Shown in pieces: positions 1 through 9,015 of a stretch of DNA of 64,000 nucleotides. The notes beneath the pieces were generated by a model. It was not told the origin of the DNA and did not search any database. It worked only from the letters and a program-made list of their open reading frames with translations. Source of the stretch: Paracoccaceae bacterium (GTDB lineage: Bacteria > Pseudomonadota > Alphaproteobacteria > Rhodobacterales > Rhodobacteraceae). Positions within the stretch are counted from its first letter, which is position 1. Each line of letters begins with the position of its first letter. The stretch is taken from NCBI GenBank assembly GCA_009773375.1, contig WRPH01000012.1, forward strand, positions 17,846 to 81,845, written 5' to 3'. The translations under genes and the position numbers were made by a program.

Positions 1-685
1 CCAGATAGATCGGGCTGACGAAATCGCCAAAGCTGAGGATGAAGCAGAACAGCGCCGCGATCACCAGACCAACGCGGCCCGAGGGGATGACGACGGCAAA
101 CACCGTGCGCAACCGACCGCAGCGCATGTTGTGGGCGGCTTCGATCAGAGTGCGGTCGATGAAAACCAGACTGAACAATTGCAGCAACACAACCAGCGGA
201 AAGCTGAGCGTCAGGTAGCCGATCATCGTGGCCCCAATGCTGTTCAGCATCGAGTAGGGGCCAAGGCCGATCTGGCCCAGCATCACGTTGATGATCCCGG
301 CATCCGACAGGAAGATCTGCCACGAATAGACCCGCACCAGATAGCTGGTGAAAAACGGGATCACCATCAGGAACACCAGCCAGCGGCGGGCGGTATCGGA
401 CAGTTTGAAGGCGATGGCGTAGGAACAAGGGAAGGCCAGCACCGAGGTCAACGTGGCGGCGGCGGCGGCCAGTGCAAAGGTGGTGCCGTAAGCCTGCCAG
501 AACACCTTGCGGCTGAACATCGTCACCCAGTTGATGGTGTCGAAATCTGGGCGCATGGCGAAGTTTTTTACCGTCCAGAAGCTGAGCGCGACCAGAAACG
601 CCAGCGGGAAGACAAAAAACAGCAGCTGCCAGATCAGCAGGGGCAGCGAAAAGGTCAGTCCGTAGAGAGAGACGTGGCGTCGCAT
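1..685 (-). CDS. ABC transporter permease, PotB-like (partial, cut by window edge)
   Basis: Inner-membrane permease of a spermidine/putrescine-type ABC importer. The reading frame is open from an ATG at 685 to the left edge, so the C-terminus is missing. The N-terminus has a hydrophobic segment (residues about 9-34, with LPLLIWQLLFFVFPLAFLVA), and later segments carry the FLMVIPFFTSYLVRVYSW stretch typical of PotB-like proteins. A GGAG lies 11 bases before the ATG; an in-frame GTG 12 bases further upstream is a possible alternative start. It follows the binding-protein gene across a terminator-like hairpin. The link to creatine or creatinine uptake is inferred from the neighbouring genes only. 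Confidence 0.85.
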   Translation of the reverse strand, partial: MRRHVSLYGLTFSLPLLIWQLLFFVFPLAFLVALSFWTVKNFAMRPDFDTINWVTMFSRKVFWQAYGTTFALAAAAATLTSVLAFPCSYAIAFKLSDTARRWLVFLMVIPFFTSYLVRVYSWQIFLSDAGIINVMLGQIGLGPYSMLNSIGATMIGYLTLSFPLVVLLQLFSLVFIDRTLIEAAHNMRCGRLRTVFAVVIPSGRVGLVIAALFCFILSFGDFVSPIYL

Positions 686-710
686 GGGCCGCAGCACTCC
701 GGCTTGGGTG

Positions 711-742
711 AAAAAAAGGGCCGACGGGGAAACCGTCGGCCC
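711..742 (-). terminator. Intercistronic intrinsic terminator/attenuator
   Basis: Perfect 10-bp stem (GGGCCGACGG at 718-727 with CCGTCGGCCC at 733-742, loop GGAAA), followed on the minus strand by seven T at 717-711. It sits between the binding-protein stop and the permease start. It probably lets only part of the transcription pass on, giving more binding protein than permease. Confidence 0.8.
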
Positions 743-748
743 ATGGGG

Positions 749-1873
749 TCAGGCGCCTTTGTATTCCGACCAGAAGTCGTTCCATGCCTCTAGATCTTGT
801 TGGATCGGCAGCTGGCGATACTTGATCTGCCCTGAACGGATCATATCCATCACGTTGGGCTGGCCGATCAGCATATTCTGGCGCTTGGCTTCATCCGGGT
901 TTTCGGCGTTCAGCACCTCCCAGCCCTTCTGGTTCGGGATCAGCGCCGGGTAGGCCGCCATATTGGCCGATTTCGCCTGACCCTTGGCCGAGGTGACGTA
1001 CTGGATCCATTTCTTCGCAAGATCGGCTTTGGTGGAACCCTTGCCGATCGAGAAAGATTCGGTCCATTGCAGGCCGCCTTCTTCCGGGATCACCGAGCGC
1101 ACCTTGGCGCCGTTCTTTTCCAGCGTGCCGGTGATCCAGTCACCGATGCCGGCAAAGGCCAGCATTTGGCCATCGTTCAGCGACGAGAAGGTGCCACCGT
1201 AATCGAAGAAACCGCCGATCTGCGGCCGCAGCGACAGGGTCTTTTCCTGCACCGCCGCCCAAGCCGCTTCGTCAATGTCATAGGGCGAGGCGTTGCCGGC
1301 CAAAAGGCTCATCTGGCCCAGGTTCGGAAGGTGCCAATCGAAGTGGCCAACCTTGCCGGTCAGCTTTTCGTTCCAAAACACGTTGTAGGATTTCGCCTCG
1401 GCCTCGGTCAGCGCCTCGGTGTTGTAGGCGACGCCAAGGAAACCAAAGCGGGTGATCACCGAGAACAGCTTGCCGTCTTGCCAGTGGCCGGGAAACTGCT
1501 GGAATTCCGGGAAGAATTCATCAAACGCATAGTCGGCGGCGTCCATTTCCTCGATATAGCCGGCCGCGTTCAGCTGCTGGACATATTCGGCATCCGACAG
1601 GATCACATCGAAGGTGCCGGGCGGCGATTGCGAGATCAGACCCAGCATGTTGTCGCCGCCGGTATAGTATTTCGGCACGAACTTGACGTTATTTTCGGCC
1701 TCGAATTCCGCCACCATGTCGGGTTCGGCGTGGCCATACCACGCCAGCATGGTCATCTCGGTCGGCGCGGCAAATGCGCGGCGCGACAGCATCGGCATCG
1801 CCAGCGCAGCCCCGCCCATCGACAGAACCGCGCGGCGCGAGATACTCTTCAAAGTCATTCCACGGTTTTGCAT
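749..1873 (-). CDS. Polyamine-type ABC transporter substrate-binding protein (PotD-like)
   Basis: Periplasmic binding protein of the spermidine/putrescine family, about 374 residues. The N-terminus has a twin-arginine signal (SRRAVLSMGG, then a hydrophobic stretch ending near RRAFAA), so Tat export is likely. The body has family features such as MTMLAWYGHAEPDMVAEFE, GTFDVILSDAEYV and GKLFSVITRFGFLGVAYNTE. The ATG at 1873 is preceded by GGGAA; a GTG at 1918 would add 15 residues. It lies downstream of a LysR gene and of divergent creatininase, and is followed by a matching permease. Creatinine, creatine or a related guanidino compound is a plausible ligand, by context only. Confidence 0.88.
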   Translation of the reverse strand: MQNRGMTLKSISRRAVLSMGGAALAMPMLSRRAFAAPTEMTMLAWYGHAEPDMVAEFEAENNVKFVPKYYTGGDNMLGLISQSPPGTFDVILSDAEYVQQLNAAGYIEEMDAADYAFDEFFPEFQQFPGHWQDGKLFSVITRFGFLGVAYNTEALTEAEAKSYNVFWNEKLTGKVGHFDWHLPNLGQMSLLAGNASPYDIDEAAWAAVQEKTLSLRPQIGGFFDYGGTFSSLNDGQMLAFAGIGDWITGTLEKNGAKVRSVIPEEGGLQWTESFSIGKGSTKADLAKKWIQYVTSAKGQAKSANMAAYPALIPNQKGWEVLNAENPDEAKRQNMLIGQPNVMDMIRSGQIKYRQLPIQQDLEAWNDFWSEYKGA

Positions 1874-1997
1874 TCTGAGGTTCCCATCCTGTTGTTCAAG
1901 TGTTTTGATTGCCTTCACGTTAGGGGAAAGCTTTTTCCAGACAAAATCGGTTATTGAAATCTTGCTATTTGCGCCGGTTATGCTGCCCGTTTTTGCA

Positions 1998-2891
1998 TCA
2001 GTTTGGCAACGGGCGCACGCCAGAACCGACGCTTTCCAGACCAGCCACCAGATTGCTGACCAGTTGCAACCCGGCGGCAGACAGCCGGGGGTGCTTGTAG
2101 AACAGCCCGACCCGCAGCGGCTCCAGCCGGGGAAAGCCGTCGTCTTCGGTCAGGTGCCGCATCCCCGGCAGCATGGTCGCCTGCGTCAGCGCGGTGACGC
2201 ACAGCCCGTTCATCACCGCGTTTTGCAGGCCGGAAATGCCGGGACCAGTGTAGACCATGCGCCAGCGCCGCTCGATGCCGTCCAGCGCCTCGATCATGCG
2301 CGAGCGGTAGTCGCAGCCCTCCAGATGCGCGCCAAGCGGCACCGGGCGGCTGGGATTGGGCACAAACGCCTCGGACGCGGCCCAGATCGGCTGTTCAACC
2401 CAAGCGCGGGAAAGATAGGGCATCCGCGCCGTCGGCATGGTGGCAACGATGACATCCAGATTTTCGGCGCGCAGATGCTGGTGCAATTCGCGGCTGAGAT
2501 CGCAGAGGATTTCCAGCTCAACCTCGGGGTGGTCGTGGATGAAGGCGGTCAAGGTGTTTTGCAGGAAAGTCACGGCGTAATCGGTCGGCAACCCGATCCG
2601 CAGCACGCCCACCATGTCGGAACGGTGAAAATAGCTGACCGCCTCGTCGTTGATCCGAACCATTTCGCGGGCATAGCTGAGCAGCGCCTCGCCCGCCGGG
2701 GTGGGGGTGATGATGCGACCGACCTGCGCCAGCAACGGCGCGCGCACAAGGTCTTCAAGCCGCTGTATTTGCAAGGAAATGGCTGGCTGACTGCGGCCCA
2801 GAACCGCGCCGGCCTTGGAATGCCCGCCCAGTTCAACCACCGCGATGAAAGTGCGCAGCAAGTCGGTCGGCAGGTTGGTGATCACGCTCAT
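1998..2891 (-). CDS. LysR family transcriptional regulator
   Basis: LysR-type regulator of 297 residues, the usual family length. The N-terminal winged HTH covers residues about 8-65 (LLRTFIAVVELGGHSKAGAV, then GRSQPAISLQIQRLEDLV). The rest matches the periplasmic-binding-protein-like effector domain. It is transcribed away from creatininase and toward the ABC transporter genes. The 98-bp divergent gap holds an inverted repeat suited to LysR binding. It is the likely local regulator of the creatinine genes and transporter, by inference. Confidence 0.92.
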   Translation of the reverse strand: MSVITNLPTDLLRTFIAVVELGGHSKAGAVLGRSQPAISLQIQRLEDLVRAPLLAQVGRIITPTPAGEALLSYAREMVRINDEAVSYFHRSDMVGVLRIGLPTDYAVTFLQNTLTAFIHDHPEVELEILCDLSRELHQHLRAENLDVIVATMPTARMPYLSRAWVEQPIWAASEAFVPNPSRPVPLGAHLEGCDYRSRMIEALDGIERRWRMVYTGPGISGLQNAVMNGLCVTALTQATMLPGMRHLTEDDGFPRLEPLRVGLFYKHPRLSAAGLQLVSNLVAGLESVGSGVRPLPN

Positions 2892-2913
2892 GTATTTGCG
2901 CCTGCAATAGAGG

Positions 2914-2926
2914 GATTGTCACAATC
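2914..2926. promoter_or_regulatory. Inverted repeat in the LysR/creatininase divergent promoter region
   Basis: GATTG and CAATC arms around the spacer TCA, flanked by A/T-rich bases (imperfect extension AATAG...TATTT). It lies between the divergently transcribed LysR gene and creatininase, where LysR regulators usually bind. Binding is inferred. Confidence 0.45.
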
Positions 2927-2989
2927 TATTTTTCAAATCGAGTTACGGCAACATAAAACAGGGGAACATCCCTTGAAATCAGGTCTGCC

Positions 2990-3781
2990 ATGCCCCGATC
3001 TGCCGCAAAACTGAGCACCGCCTTCGCCCACGAACTCACCTGGCCCGATTACGATGCCGCGGTGCGGACCGGGCAAACGCCGATCCTGATCCCGATCGGG
3101 TCGATGGAGCAGCACGGCCACCACATGCCGCTGCATGTCGATGTGCTGCTGCCCACCGAATTTGCCCGCCGCGTGGCGCTGGAGATCGGCGCGCTGGTCG
3201 CTCCGCCGTTCACCTATGGTTATAAGTCGCACCAGAAATCGGGTGGCGGCAACCATATGCCCGGCACCACCAGCCTTGATGGCGCGACGCTGGTTGCGGC
3301 GCTGAAGGATGTGATCAAGGAGTTTGCCCGCCACGGCGCGCGCAAGATTTGTCTGGTGAACGGCCATTTCGAAAATTCATGGTTCATCATCGAAGGCATT
3401 GATCTGGCGCTGCGCGAATTGCGTTGGGATGGCGTGACCGATATGAAAATCGTGGTGCTGTCTTATTGGGATTTTGTCGATAAGGCTGCGATTGCAAAGC
3501 TTTACCCGAATGGCTTCCCCGGATGGGATCTGGAACATGGCGGGGTGCTGGAAACCTCGCTGATGCTGGCGCTGCACCCGCAGCTGGTGCATCTGGATCG
3601 GGCGCTAGACGTGGCTCCGGCCAGCTTCCCGCCCTATGACGTTTACCCGGTCAAGCCGGAATGGACGCCGTGTTCCGGCACGCTGTCTTCGCCGAAAGAG
3701 GCTTCTGTCGAAAAGGGGCATATCCTGCTGGAGGTTTGCACCAACGGCATTCTGGCGGCTTTGCGGGCCGAATTCGGCTGA
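2990..3781 (+). CDS. crnA: Creatininase (creatinine amidohydrolase)
   Basis: Interconverts creatinine and creatine, the entry step of bacterial creatinine breakdown. It has 263 residues, close to the Pseudomonas enzyme, and matches it through most of its length. Metal-ligand motifs are intact: MEQHGHHMPLHVDVLLPTEF (E40, H42 and D51), later NGHFENS, and the LEHGGVLETSLMLALHP block. The SGGGNHMPGTTSLDGATL segment is also typical. It is divergent from the LysR gene and convergent with creatinase, with two terminators between. Creatinase next to it makes the pathway assignment firm. Confidence 0.95.
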   Translation: MPRSAAKLSTAFAHELTWPDYDAAVRTGQTPILIPIGSMEQHGHHMPLHVDVLLPTEFARRVALEIGALVAPPFTYGYKSHQKSGGGNHMPGTTSLDGATLVAALKDVIKEFARHGARKICLVNGHFENSWFIIEGIDLALRELRWDGVTDMKIVVLSYWDFVDKAAIAKLYPNGFPGWDLEHGGVLETSLMLALHPQLVHLDRALDVAPASFPPYDVYPVKPEWTPCSGTLSSPKEASVEKGHILLEVCTNGILAALRAEFG

Positions 3782-3803
3782 TCTTTGCCACGCTCCCCAA
3801 CTC

Positions 3804-3827
3804 GGGGCCGCTTGCGGCCCCTTTTTT
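3804..3827 (+). terminator. Rho-independent terminator of creatininase
   Basis: GGGGCCGC (3804-3811) pairs with GCGGCCCC (3814-3821) over a TT loop, followed by six T (3822-3827). It lies 23 bases after the creatininase stop. Confidence 0.9.
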
Positions 3828-3843
3828 ATGCGCAATTCCCAGC

Positions 3844-3871
3844 AAAACGCCCGGCAGAACCGGGCGTTTTT
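3844..3871. terminator. Bidirectional terminator between creatininase and creatinase
   Basis: AAAACGCCCGG (3844-3854) and CCGGGCGTTTT (3860-3870) form a perfect 11-bp stem with loop CAGAA. There are T-tracts on both strands, so it can stop minus-strand creatinase transcripts as well as readthrough from the left. Confidence 0.9.
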
Positions 3872-3884
3872 CAATGGCAGAGTC

Positions 3885-5099
3885 TCAGTTGCAGATCACG
3901 TTATGCTCTGGCCCAAAGGGGAATCCGGTGATGTTTTCAGCCCCGTCTTCGGTGAGGATCAGAATATCGTGTTCGCGGTAGCCACCCGCGCCGGGGGTGC
4001 CTTCGGGCAGCATCACCATCGGCTCCATCGAAACCACCATGCCCGGTTGCAACACGGTTTCGATGTCTTCGCGCAGTTCTACCCCGGCTTCGCGGCCATA
4101 GTAGTGGCACAGCACGCCGAAGGAGTGGCCGTAGCCGAATGAGCGGTATTTCAGCAGATCCCACTGGCGATACATCTCGTTCAACTCGGTGGCGATTTCG
4201 TTGCATTTCGCGCCGGGCTTGATCAATTCCAGCCCGCGCCGATGCACGGCGACGTTCTTTTCCCAGATGTCCAGACTGGCCGCATCGACGCTATCGCAAA
4301 ACAGCGTGCGTTCCAGTGCTGTGTAATAGCCAAAGATCATCGGGAAGCAGTTCAGCGACAGAATCTCGCCGGATTTGATCCGCTTGTTCGTCACCGGATT
4401 GTGCGCGCCATCGGTGTTGATGCCCGATTGAAACCATGTCCAGCTGTCCATCAGTTCGACGAAGGGAAACGACCCGGCAATTTCGCGCGTCATCGCATTG
4501 GTGGCGGCGATGGAGACCTCGTATTCCGGCACCCCCGCCTTGACCGCCGCCGCAACCGCCGCGCCGCCTACGTCACAAATCCGCGCGCCTTGCCGGATCA
4601 GCGCGTGCTCCTCTGCCGATTTGATCGCCCGCATCCACATCGACGCCTGCCCGACATCAACAAACTCGACCCCCGGCAGCGCCGATTCCAGTTGGCGGCG
4701 GAAATCCAGCGAGACCTGATCGAATTCGATACCAAGCCGCCGCACCCCCGGCGTCAGCTGCCGCACAGCGCGATAGTAGTTGTCGCGCCGCCAGTCTGTG
4801 TAGGTGAGGTTGTTGCCAAAACTGCGCCGCCACGGCTGGCCGCCGTCGATCCCGGCTGAAATGGTGGTGGCTTGGGTCTGCGTGATCACCATGCCGTATT
4901 TGCGGCCAAAGGCACAGTAAAGCCAGCCGGAATAGTAGGCGATGCAATGGAATGAGGTGAACAGCGCCGCGTCAACATCATTGCCGGCCATCCACTTGCG
5001 CAGATCATCCTGACGGCGCTGCATCTCGGCATCTGAAAACGGCGTAAACGCCTTGTCGCCGTTGTGCCACTCCATGACGTGAAGCATATCCTGGGTCAT
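3885..5099 (-). CDS. Creatinase (creatine amidinohydrolase)
   Basis: Hydrolyses creatine to sarcosine and urea. It has 404 residues, the usual length for creatinase of the M24 pita-bread fold. Nearly every family block is present: SFHCIAYYSGWLYCAFGRKY, SAGIDGGQPWRR, IKSAEEHALIRQGARICDVG, ELMDSWTWFQSGINTDGAHN, FGYGHSFGVLCHYYGREAG and GGYREHDILIL. The catalytic His (NTDGAHNP) and the conserved Glu residues (TALERTLF, GYREHD) are retained. It faces creatininase and is separated from it by terminators. Genes for sarcosine or urea use are not visible in the window. Confidence 0.96.
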   Translation of the reverse strand: MTQDMLHVMEWHNGDKAFTPFSDAEMQRRQDDLRKWMAGNDVDAALFTSFHCIAYYSGWLYCAFGRKYGMVITQTQATTISAGIDGGQPWRRSFGNNLTYTDWRRDNYYRAVRQLTPGVRRLGIEFDQVSLDFRRQLESALPGVEFVDVGQASMWMRAIKSAEEHALIRQGARICDVGGAAVAAAVKAGVPEYEVSIAATNAMTREIAGSFPFVELMDSWTWFQSGINTDGAHNPVTNKRIKSGEILSLNCFPMIFGYYTALERTLFCDSVDAASLDIWEKNVAVHRRGLELIKPGAKCNEIATELNEMYRQWDLLKYRSFGYGHSFGVLCHYYGREAGVELREDIETVLQPGMVVSMEPMVMLPEGTPGAGGYREHDILILTEDGAENITGFPFGPEHNVICN

Positions 5100-5405
5100 G
5101 TAACCTGTCCCTTGGCTGAATTGAAAAGCTGATCAGGACTTTATCGATCGGCGCGGGGGCATAGAAATTTGTTCTGAAAATCCTAGTATTAGCGGCGCTG
5201 TGGCAAAAGTCGGACGGGCCGATCAAACCCGTCAGGGCAAGGCGAAGGATGGCGAGTTGCCAAAAATTTCATCTCGGACGGAAATGGATAGCGCCGGGCT
5301 GTTGCTGAACGTCGTTACTTCCGACAGAATGCGTCTCAGACAAGGACAGGGATCAGATGAGCTTTGACTCTGATTAGCCGTGGCCATCACCCCGAGGGAG
5401 GCAGG
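5100..5405. other. Divergent intergenic region, creatinase/molybdenum hydroxylase
   Basis: About 306 bp between two divergent transcription units. It must hold promoters for both, but I see no convincing sigma-70 boxes, long palindrome or small gene. The only firm signal is the GGGAGG ribosome-binding site just before the ATG at 5406. Confidence 0.5.
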
Positions 5406-6287
5406 ATGCGATTTCACACGCCAAAGACCTTTGAAAATGCAGTCGCGATTGCGGCAGCCGCTTCAGGGCAAACACGGTTTCTAGCAGGCGGCACGGACGT
5501 GTTGGTGCAGTTGCGAGCGGCAATGGTCCTTCCTGATGATCTGATCGACCTAAAGCATATTCCCGGTGTCAAAGAGATTACCCGCACATCTGACGGGGGG
5601 TGGCGGATCGGCATTGCGGTGTCTGGGGCAGAGTTGGGGCGGCATGCCGGGATTGGGGCGGATTATCCGGGTGTGGTTGAAGGCATGCAACTGGTTGGAT
5701 CAACGCAGGTGCAAGGCCGCGCGACGCTGGTGGGCAATCTGTGCAACGGCTCGCCCGCAGCTGACTCTGTGCCCGCCATGGTGGCCGCGGGGGCTTGGGT
5801 TTCGGTCATCGGGCCGCAAGGCGTGCGCGATGTGAAGGTAGAGGATATCCCCGCGGGGCCGGGGCGCACGACGCTGAAAGCCGGCGAGTTGATCACCGGC
5901 ATCACCCTGCCCCCGCGTGGGGCGAACGCGGGTGACGCCTATCTACGGTTCATTCCGCGCACCGAAATGGATATCGCGGTTGTCGGCGTTGCCGTCAATC
6001 TGCGGCTGGATGGCGACCGGATTTCCGAGGCAAGGGTTGCACTTGGCGCTGTTGCCCCAAAGATTCTGCTGGTGCCTGCGGCGGCGCAAGCCATCATCGG
6101 CACAATGCTGGATGATGCGGCGCTGGATGATGCGGCGCTGGATGCGCTGGCGGCGGCGGCGATCGCCGCGAGCACGCCAATTTCCGACAAACGCGGCACC
6201 GCCGAGTTCCGCAAAGATATCGTTGGGGTTCTGGTCAAGCGTGCTGCACGCATTGCGCTGGACCGTGCGAAAGGAGCCACAAAATGA
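5406..6287 (+). CDS. Molybdenum hydroxylase, FAD-binding subunit (XdhA/CoxM-type)
   Basis: Medium subunit of a xanthine-dehydrogenase/aldehyde-oxidase family enzyme, 293 residues. It carries electrons between the iron-sulfur subunit and the final acceptor through FAD. The N-terminal RFHTPKTFENAVAIAAAASG and FLAGGTDVLVQLR, and the mid-domain QVQGRATLVGNLCNGSPAAD, are the PCMH-type FAD-binding motifs. The start at 5406 is chosen for the strong GGGAGG; the frame is open further upstream. A tandem 12-bp duplication encoding DDAALDDAALD is visible near residue 240. It overlaps the next gene by ATGA. Confidence 0.93.
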   Translation: MRFHTPKTFENAVAIAAAASGQTRFLAGGTDVLVQLRAAMVLPDDLIDLKHIPGVKEITRTSDGGWRIGIAVSGAELGRHAGIGADYPGVVEGMQLVGSTQVQGRATLVGNLCNGSPAADSVPAMVAAGAWVSVIGPQGVRDVKVEDIPAGPGRTTLKAGELITGITLPPRGANAGDAYLRFIPRTEMDIAVVGVAVNLRLDGDRISEARVALGAVAPKILLVPAAAQAIIGTMLDDAALDDAALDALAAAAIAASTPISDKRGTAEFRKDIVGVLVKRAARIALDRAKGATK

Positions 6288-6763
6288 GCAAGGTTCATGT
6301 CAGCGCCACCGTCAACGGTGATCCGGTCGAATTTCTGGCCGATCCGCGCGATACGCTTCTGGATTGTCTGCGCGACCAGTTGGGTCTGACCGGCACGAAA
6401 GAGGGATGTGGCACCGGCGATTGCGGTGCCTGCTCGGTGCAGCTGGATGGGGTTTTGGTGTGTTCCTGCCTTGTGCTCGGGGTCGAAGCCGAGGGCAAGC
6501 GGGTTGAAACGGTGGAGGGCCTGTCCAGCGGCCAAGATCTGCACCCGCTGCAACGCAAATTCATCGAACATGCAGCGCTGCAATGTGGGTTCTGCACGCC
6601 GGGGATTCTGGTCGCGGCCAAGGCTTTGCTGGCGCAAAATCCCGATCCGACCGAAACCGAAGTGCGCTACTGGCTGGCGGGCAACCTGTGCCGCTGCACC
6701 GGATATGACAAGATCATTCGCGCTGTGATGGACGCAGGCGCCGAAATGCGGGGGGCGAACTGA
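6284..6763 (+). CDS. Molybdenum hydroxylase, [2Fe-2S] subunit (CoxS-type)
   Basis: Small iron-sulfur subunit of 159 residues. The plant-ferredoxin-type cluster motif (EGCGTGDCGACSVQLDG, with a following SCL cysteine) is in the N-terminal half. The second cluster motif is in the C-terminal half (QCGFCTPGI and LCRCTGYDKI). Both clusters therefore look intact. It is translationally coupled to its neighbours: ATGA overlap with the FAD gene and a one-base overlap with the large-subunit start. Confidence 0.95.
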   Translation: MSKVHVSATVNGDPVEFLADPRDTLLDCLRDQLGLTGTKEGCGTGDCGACSVQLDGVLVCSCLVLGVEAEGKRVETVEGLSSGQDLHPLQRKFIEHAALQCGFCTPGILVAAKALLAQNPDPTETEVRYWLAGNLCRCTGYDKIIRAVMDAGAEMRGAN

Positions 6764-9015
6764 TGCCGAAGGATGATCTGAAAACCGGCTACCGTCTGGT
6801 CGGCACCCGCCCAAATCGCCCTGACGGGTTAGACAAAGTGACGGGACGTGCGCGCTATGGCGCCGATATTTCCGCGCCGGGGATGCTTCACGCGGCGGTG
6901 GTCCGTTCGCCCCATGCCCATGCCCGGATCATCCGGATCGATGCCAGCAAGGCGCTGGCGCTGGACGGGGTCAAGGCGGTGATCACGCGGGCGGATTTCC
7001 CCACCGGCCTGACTGGCGAAGACTGGAACCTGCAGGAAAACACCATTGCGGGCGATGTGGCGCTGTATGACGGCCATGCGGTTGCGGCGGTTGCGGCCAC
7101 ATCGAAACTGCTGGCGCAGGATGCGGCCAAGCTGATTGAAGTGGAATATGAGGTTCTGCCGCATGTCATCGACGTCGATGCGGCGATGCAGCCCGGCGCA
7201 CCGGTGATCCGCGCGGGCACCGCTGACCATTCGGTGCCGGACGGCATGCATCCGAACGTGGTGAAATATATCGACTTCGGCCATGGCGATCTGGCGGCGG
7301 GCTTCGCCGCTGCCGATCTGGTTCGCGCGCAGAGCTACAAGACCGAGGCCACACACCAAGGCTATATCGAACCGCACGCTTGCCTTGGTCAGATGGGCGA
7401 GGACGGCAAAGGCGAGATGTGGGTTTGCACCCAGGGCCAATGGTATATCCGCCGGATGTGCTCGGCGGTGCTGGGCACTGATGCCTCGCAACTGCGGGTG
7501 ACGCCTTCGGAAATCGGCGGCGGCTTTGGCGGCAAGACCACGATCTTCATGGAGCCGTTAGCGCTGGCGCTTTCGCGCAAGGCCGGTGGACGGCCCGTCA
7601 AGCTGGTGATGAGCCGGGCTGAAGTGTTGCGCGCCACTGGCCCCACGGCCTCGGCGTCGATGGATGTCAAACTGGGGATGAAGGCCGATGGCACCCTGAC
7701 TGCAGCATCGGTCAATTTCCGCATGCAGGGCGGTGCTTTCCTTGGGTCGTCGCCGGTGGGCGAGGCGCTGTCTTGCGCGCTGGCCTGCTACAACATTCCG
7801 GCTGTGCATCACGAAGGCTATGAGGTGCTGGCCAACCGTCCCAAGGCCGCTGCCTATCGCGCGCCGGGATCGCCGATGGCGGCCTTTGCGGTGGAAAGCC
7901 TGCTGGACGAGATGTGCCGCGAGCTGGGCCTTGATCCGCTGGCGGTGCGGCTGAAAAACGCTGTGCATGAAGGGGTTAAATCCAGCTATGGGCCGACCTA
8001 CAACCGCATCGGGCTGGTCGAAACACTGCAGGCGACGATGGCCCATGCCAACCTGACGGTGCCGCTTGGCCCCAATCAGGGCCGCGGGGTGGCTGCTGGA
8101 TTCTGGTTCAACCATGGCGGGGAAACCTCTGTTTCGCTGGCGATTGGCGAGGATGGAACGGTGACGGTGTCGGTTGGCACGCCGGATATCGGCGGCAGCC
8201 GTGCGTCGCTGGGAATGATGACGGCGGAAACGCTGGGCATCGCCTACGAAGCTGTGCGGGTGAATATCGTCGAAACCGGCGCGCTGGGGGTGAATGAGCC
8301 CACCCACGGCAGCCGCGCGACCTTTGCCAGCGGGCTTGCGGCGGTTGAAGCGGCGAAGCAGGCCATCGCGCAGATGTGCGCCCGTGCCGCCGCCGAATGG
8401 GGGATTGAACCCGAAGCGGTTGAATGGCTCGACGGGGCTGCGGTTCCTGCCGGGCCGAACGCCGGAAAGTTCCCACCGATGACCATCGCCGAAATCGGCG
8501 CGAAGATGGGCAGCACCGGCGGCCCTATCTCGGGCCACCACGAGGTGACGGCGGGCGGCTTCGGCGCCAGCTTCGGTGCGCATGTTGTCGATGTTGAGGT
8601 AGATCCGGAAACCGGCCGGACCACCGTGCTGCGCTACCTGGTGGTGCAGGATGCCGGTTGCGCCATTCATCCGGCCTATGTTGAAGGCCAGTATCAGGGC
8701 GGGGCGGTGCAGGGCATCGGCTGGGCGTTGAACGAGGAATACGTCTATGGTGCGGATGGTCGGCTGCAAAACCCGGTGTTTCTGGATTACCGGATTCCGG
8801 TCGCATCAGACCTGCCGATGATCGACACGGTGATTGTCGAGGTGCCCAATCCCGGCCACCCTTACGGCGTGCGCGGTGTGGGCGAAACCGGCATCACCCC
8901 GCCGCTTCCGGCGCTGGCCAACGCGATTGCGGCGGCTACCGGCGCACGGCTGCGCAGCCTGCCGATGTCACCGCCCAAAGTGCTGGCAGCAATCAAGGCC
9001 AAGGCGCGTGGTTGA
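6763..9015 (+). CDS. Molybdenum hydroxylase, molybdopterin-binding large subunit (CoxL/XdhB-type)
   Basis: Catalytic subunit of 750 residues. After the a/b hammerhead N-domain (DKVTGRARYGADISAPGMLH) come the cofactor-binding motifs GGGFGGKTTIFMEP, AAAYRAPGSPMAAFAVES and the C-terminal GVRGVGETGITPPLPALANA, which contains the conserved active-site glutamate. The motif near the third loop reads AYRAPGSP rather than the CO-dehydrogenase CSFR loop, so this is not a form I CO dehydrogenase. The substrate is unknown; purines, N-heterocycles or aldehydes are all possible. The position beside creatinine genes suggests nitrogen-compound use, but only weakly. Confidence 0.93.
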   Translation: MPKDDLKTGYRLVGTRPNRPDGLDKVTGRARYGADISAPGMLHAAVVRSPHAHARIIRIDASKALALDGVKAVITRADFPTGLTGEDWNLQENTIAGDVALYDGHAVAAVAATSKLLAQDAAKLIEVEYEVLPHVIDVDAAMQPGAPVIRAGTADHSVPDGMHPNVVKYIDFGHGDLAAGFAAADLVRAQSYKTEATHQGYIEPHACLGQMGEDGKGEMWVCTQGQWYIRRMCSAVLGTDASQLRVTPSEIGGGFGGKTTIFMEPLALALSRKAGGRPVKLVMSRAEVLRATGPTASASMDVKLGMKADGTLTAASVNFRMQGGAFLGSSPVGEALSCALACYNIPAVHHEGYEVLANRPKAAAYRAPGSPMAAFAVESLLDEMCRELGLDPLAVRLKNAVHEGVKSSYGPTYNRIGLVETLQATMAHANLTVPLGPNQGRGVAAGFWFNHGGETSVSLAIGEDGTVTVSVGTPDIGGSRASLGMMTAETLGIAYEAVRVNIVETGALGVNEPTHGSRATFASGLAAVEAAKQAIAQMCARAAAEWGIEPEAVEWLDGAAVPAGPNAGKFPPMTIAEIGAKMGSTGGPISGHHEVTAGGFGASFGAHVVDVEVDPETGRTTVLRYLVVQDAGCAIHPAYVEGQYQGGAVQGIGWALNEEYVYGADGRLQNPVFLDYRIPVASDLPMIDTVIVEVPNPGHPYGVRGVGETGITPPLPALANAIAAATGARLRSLPMSPPKVLAAIKAKARG

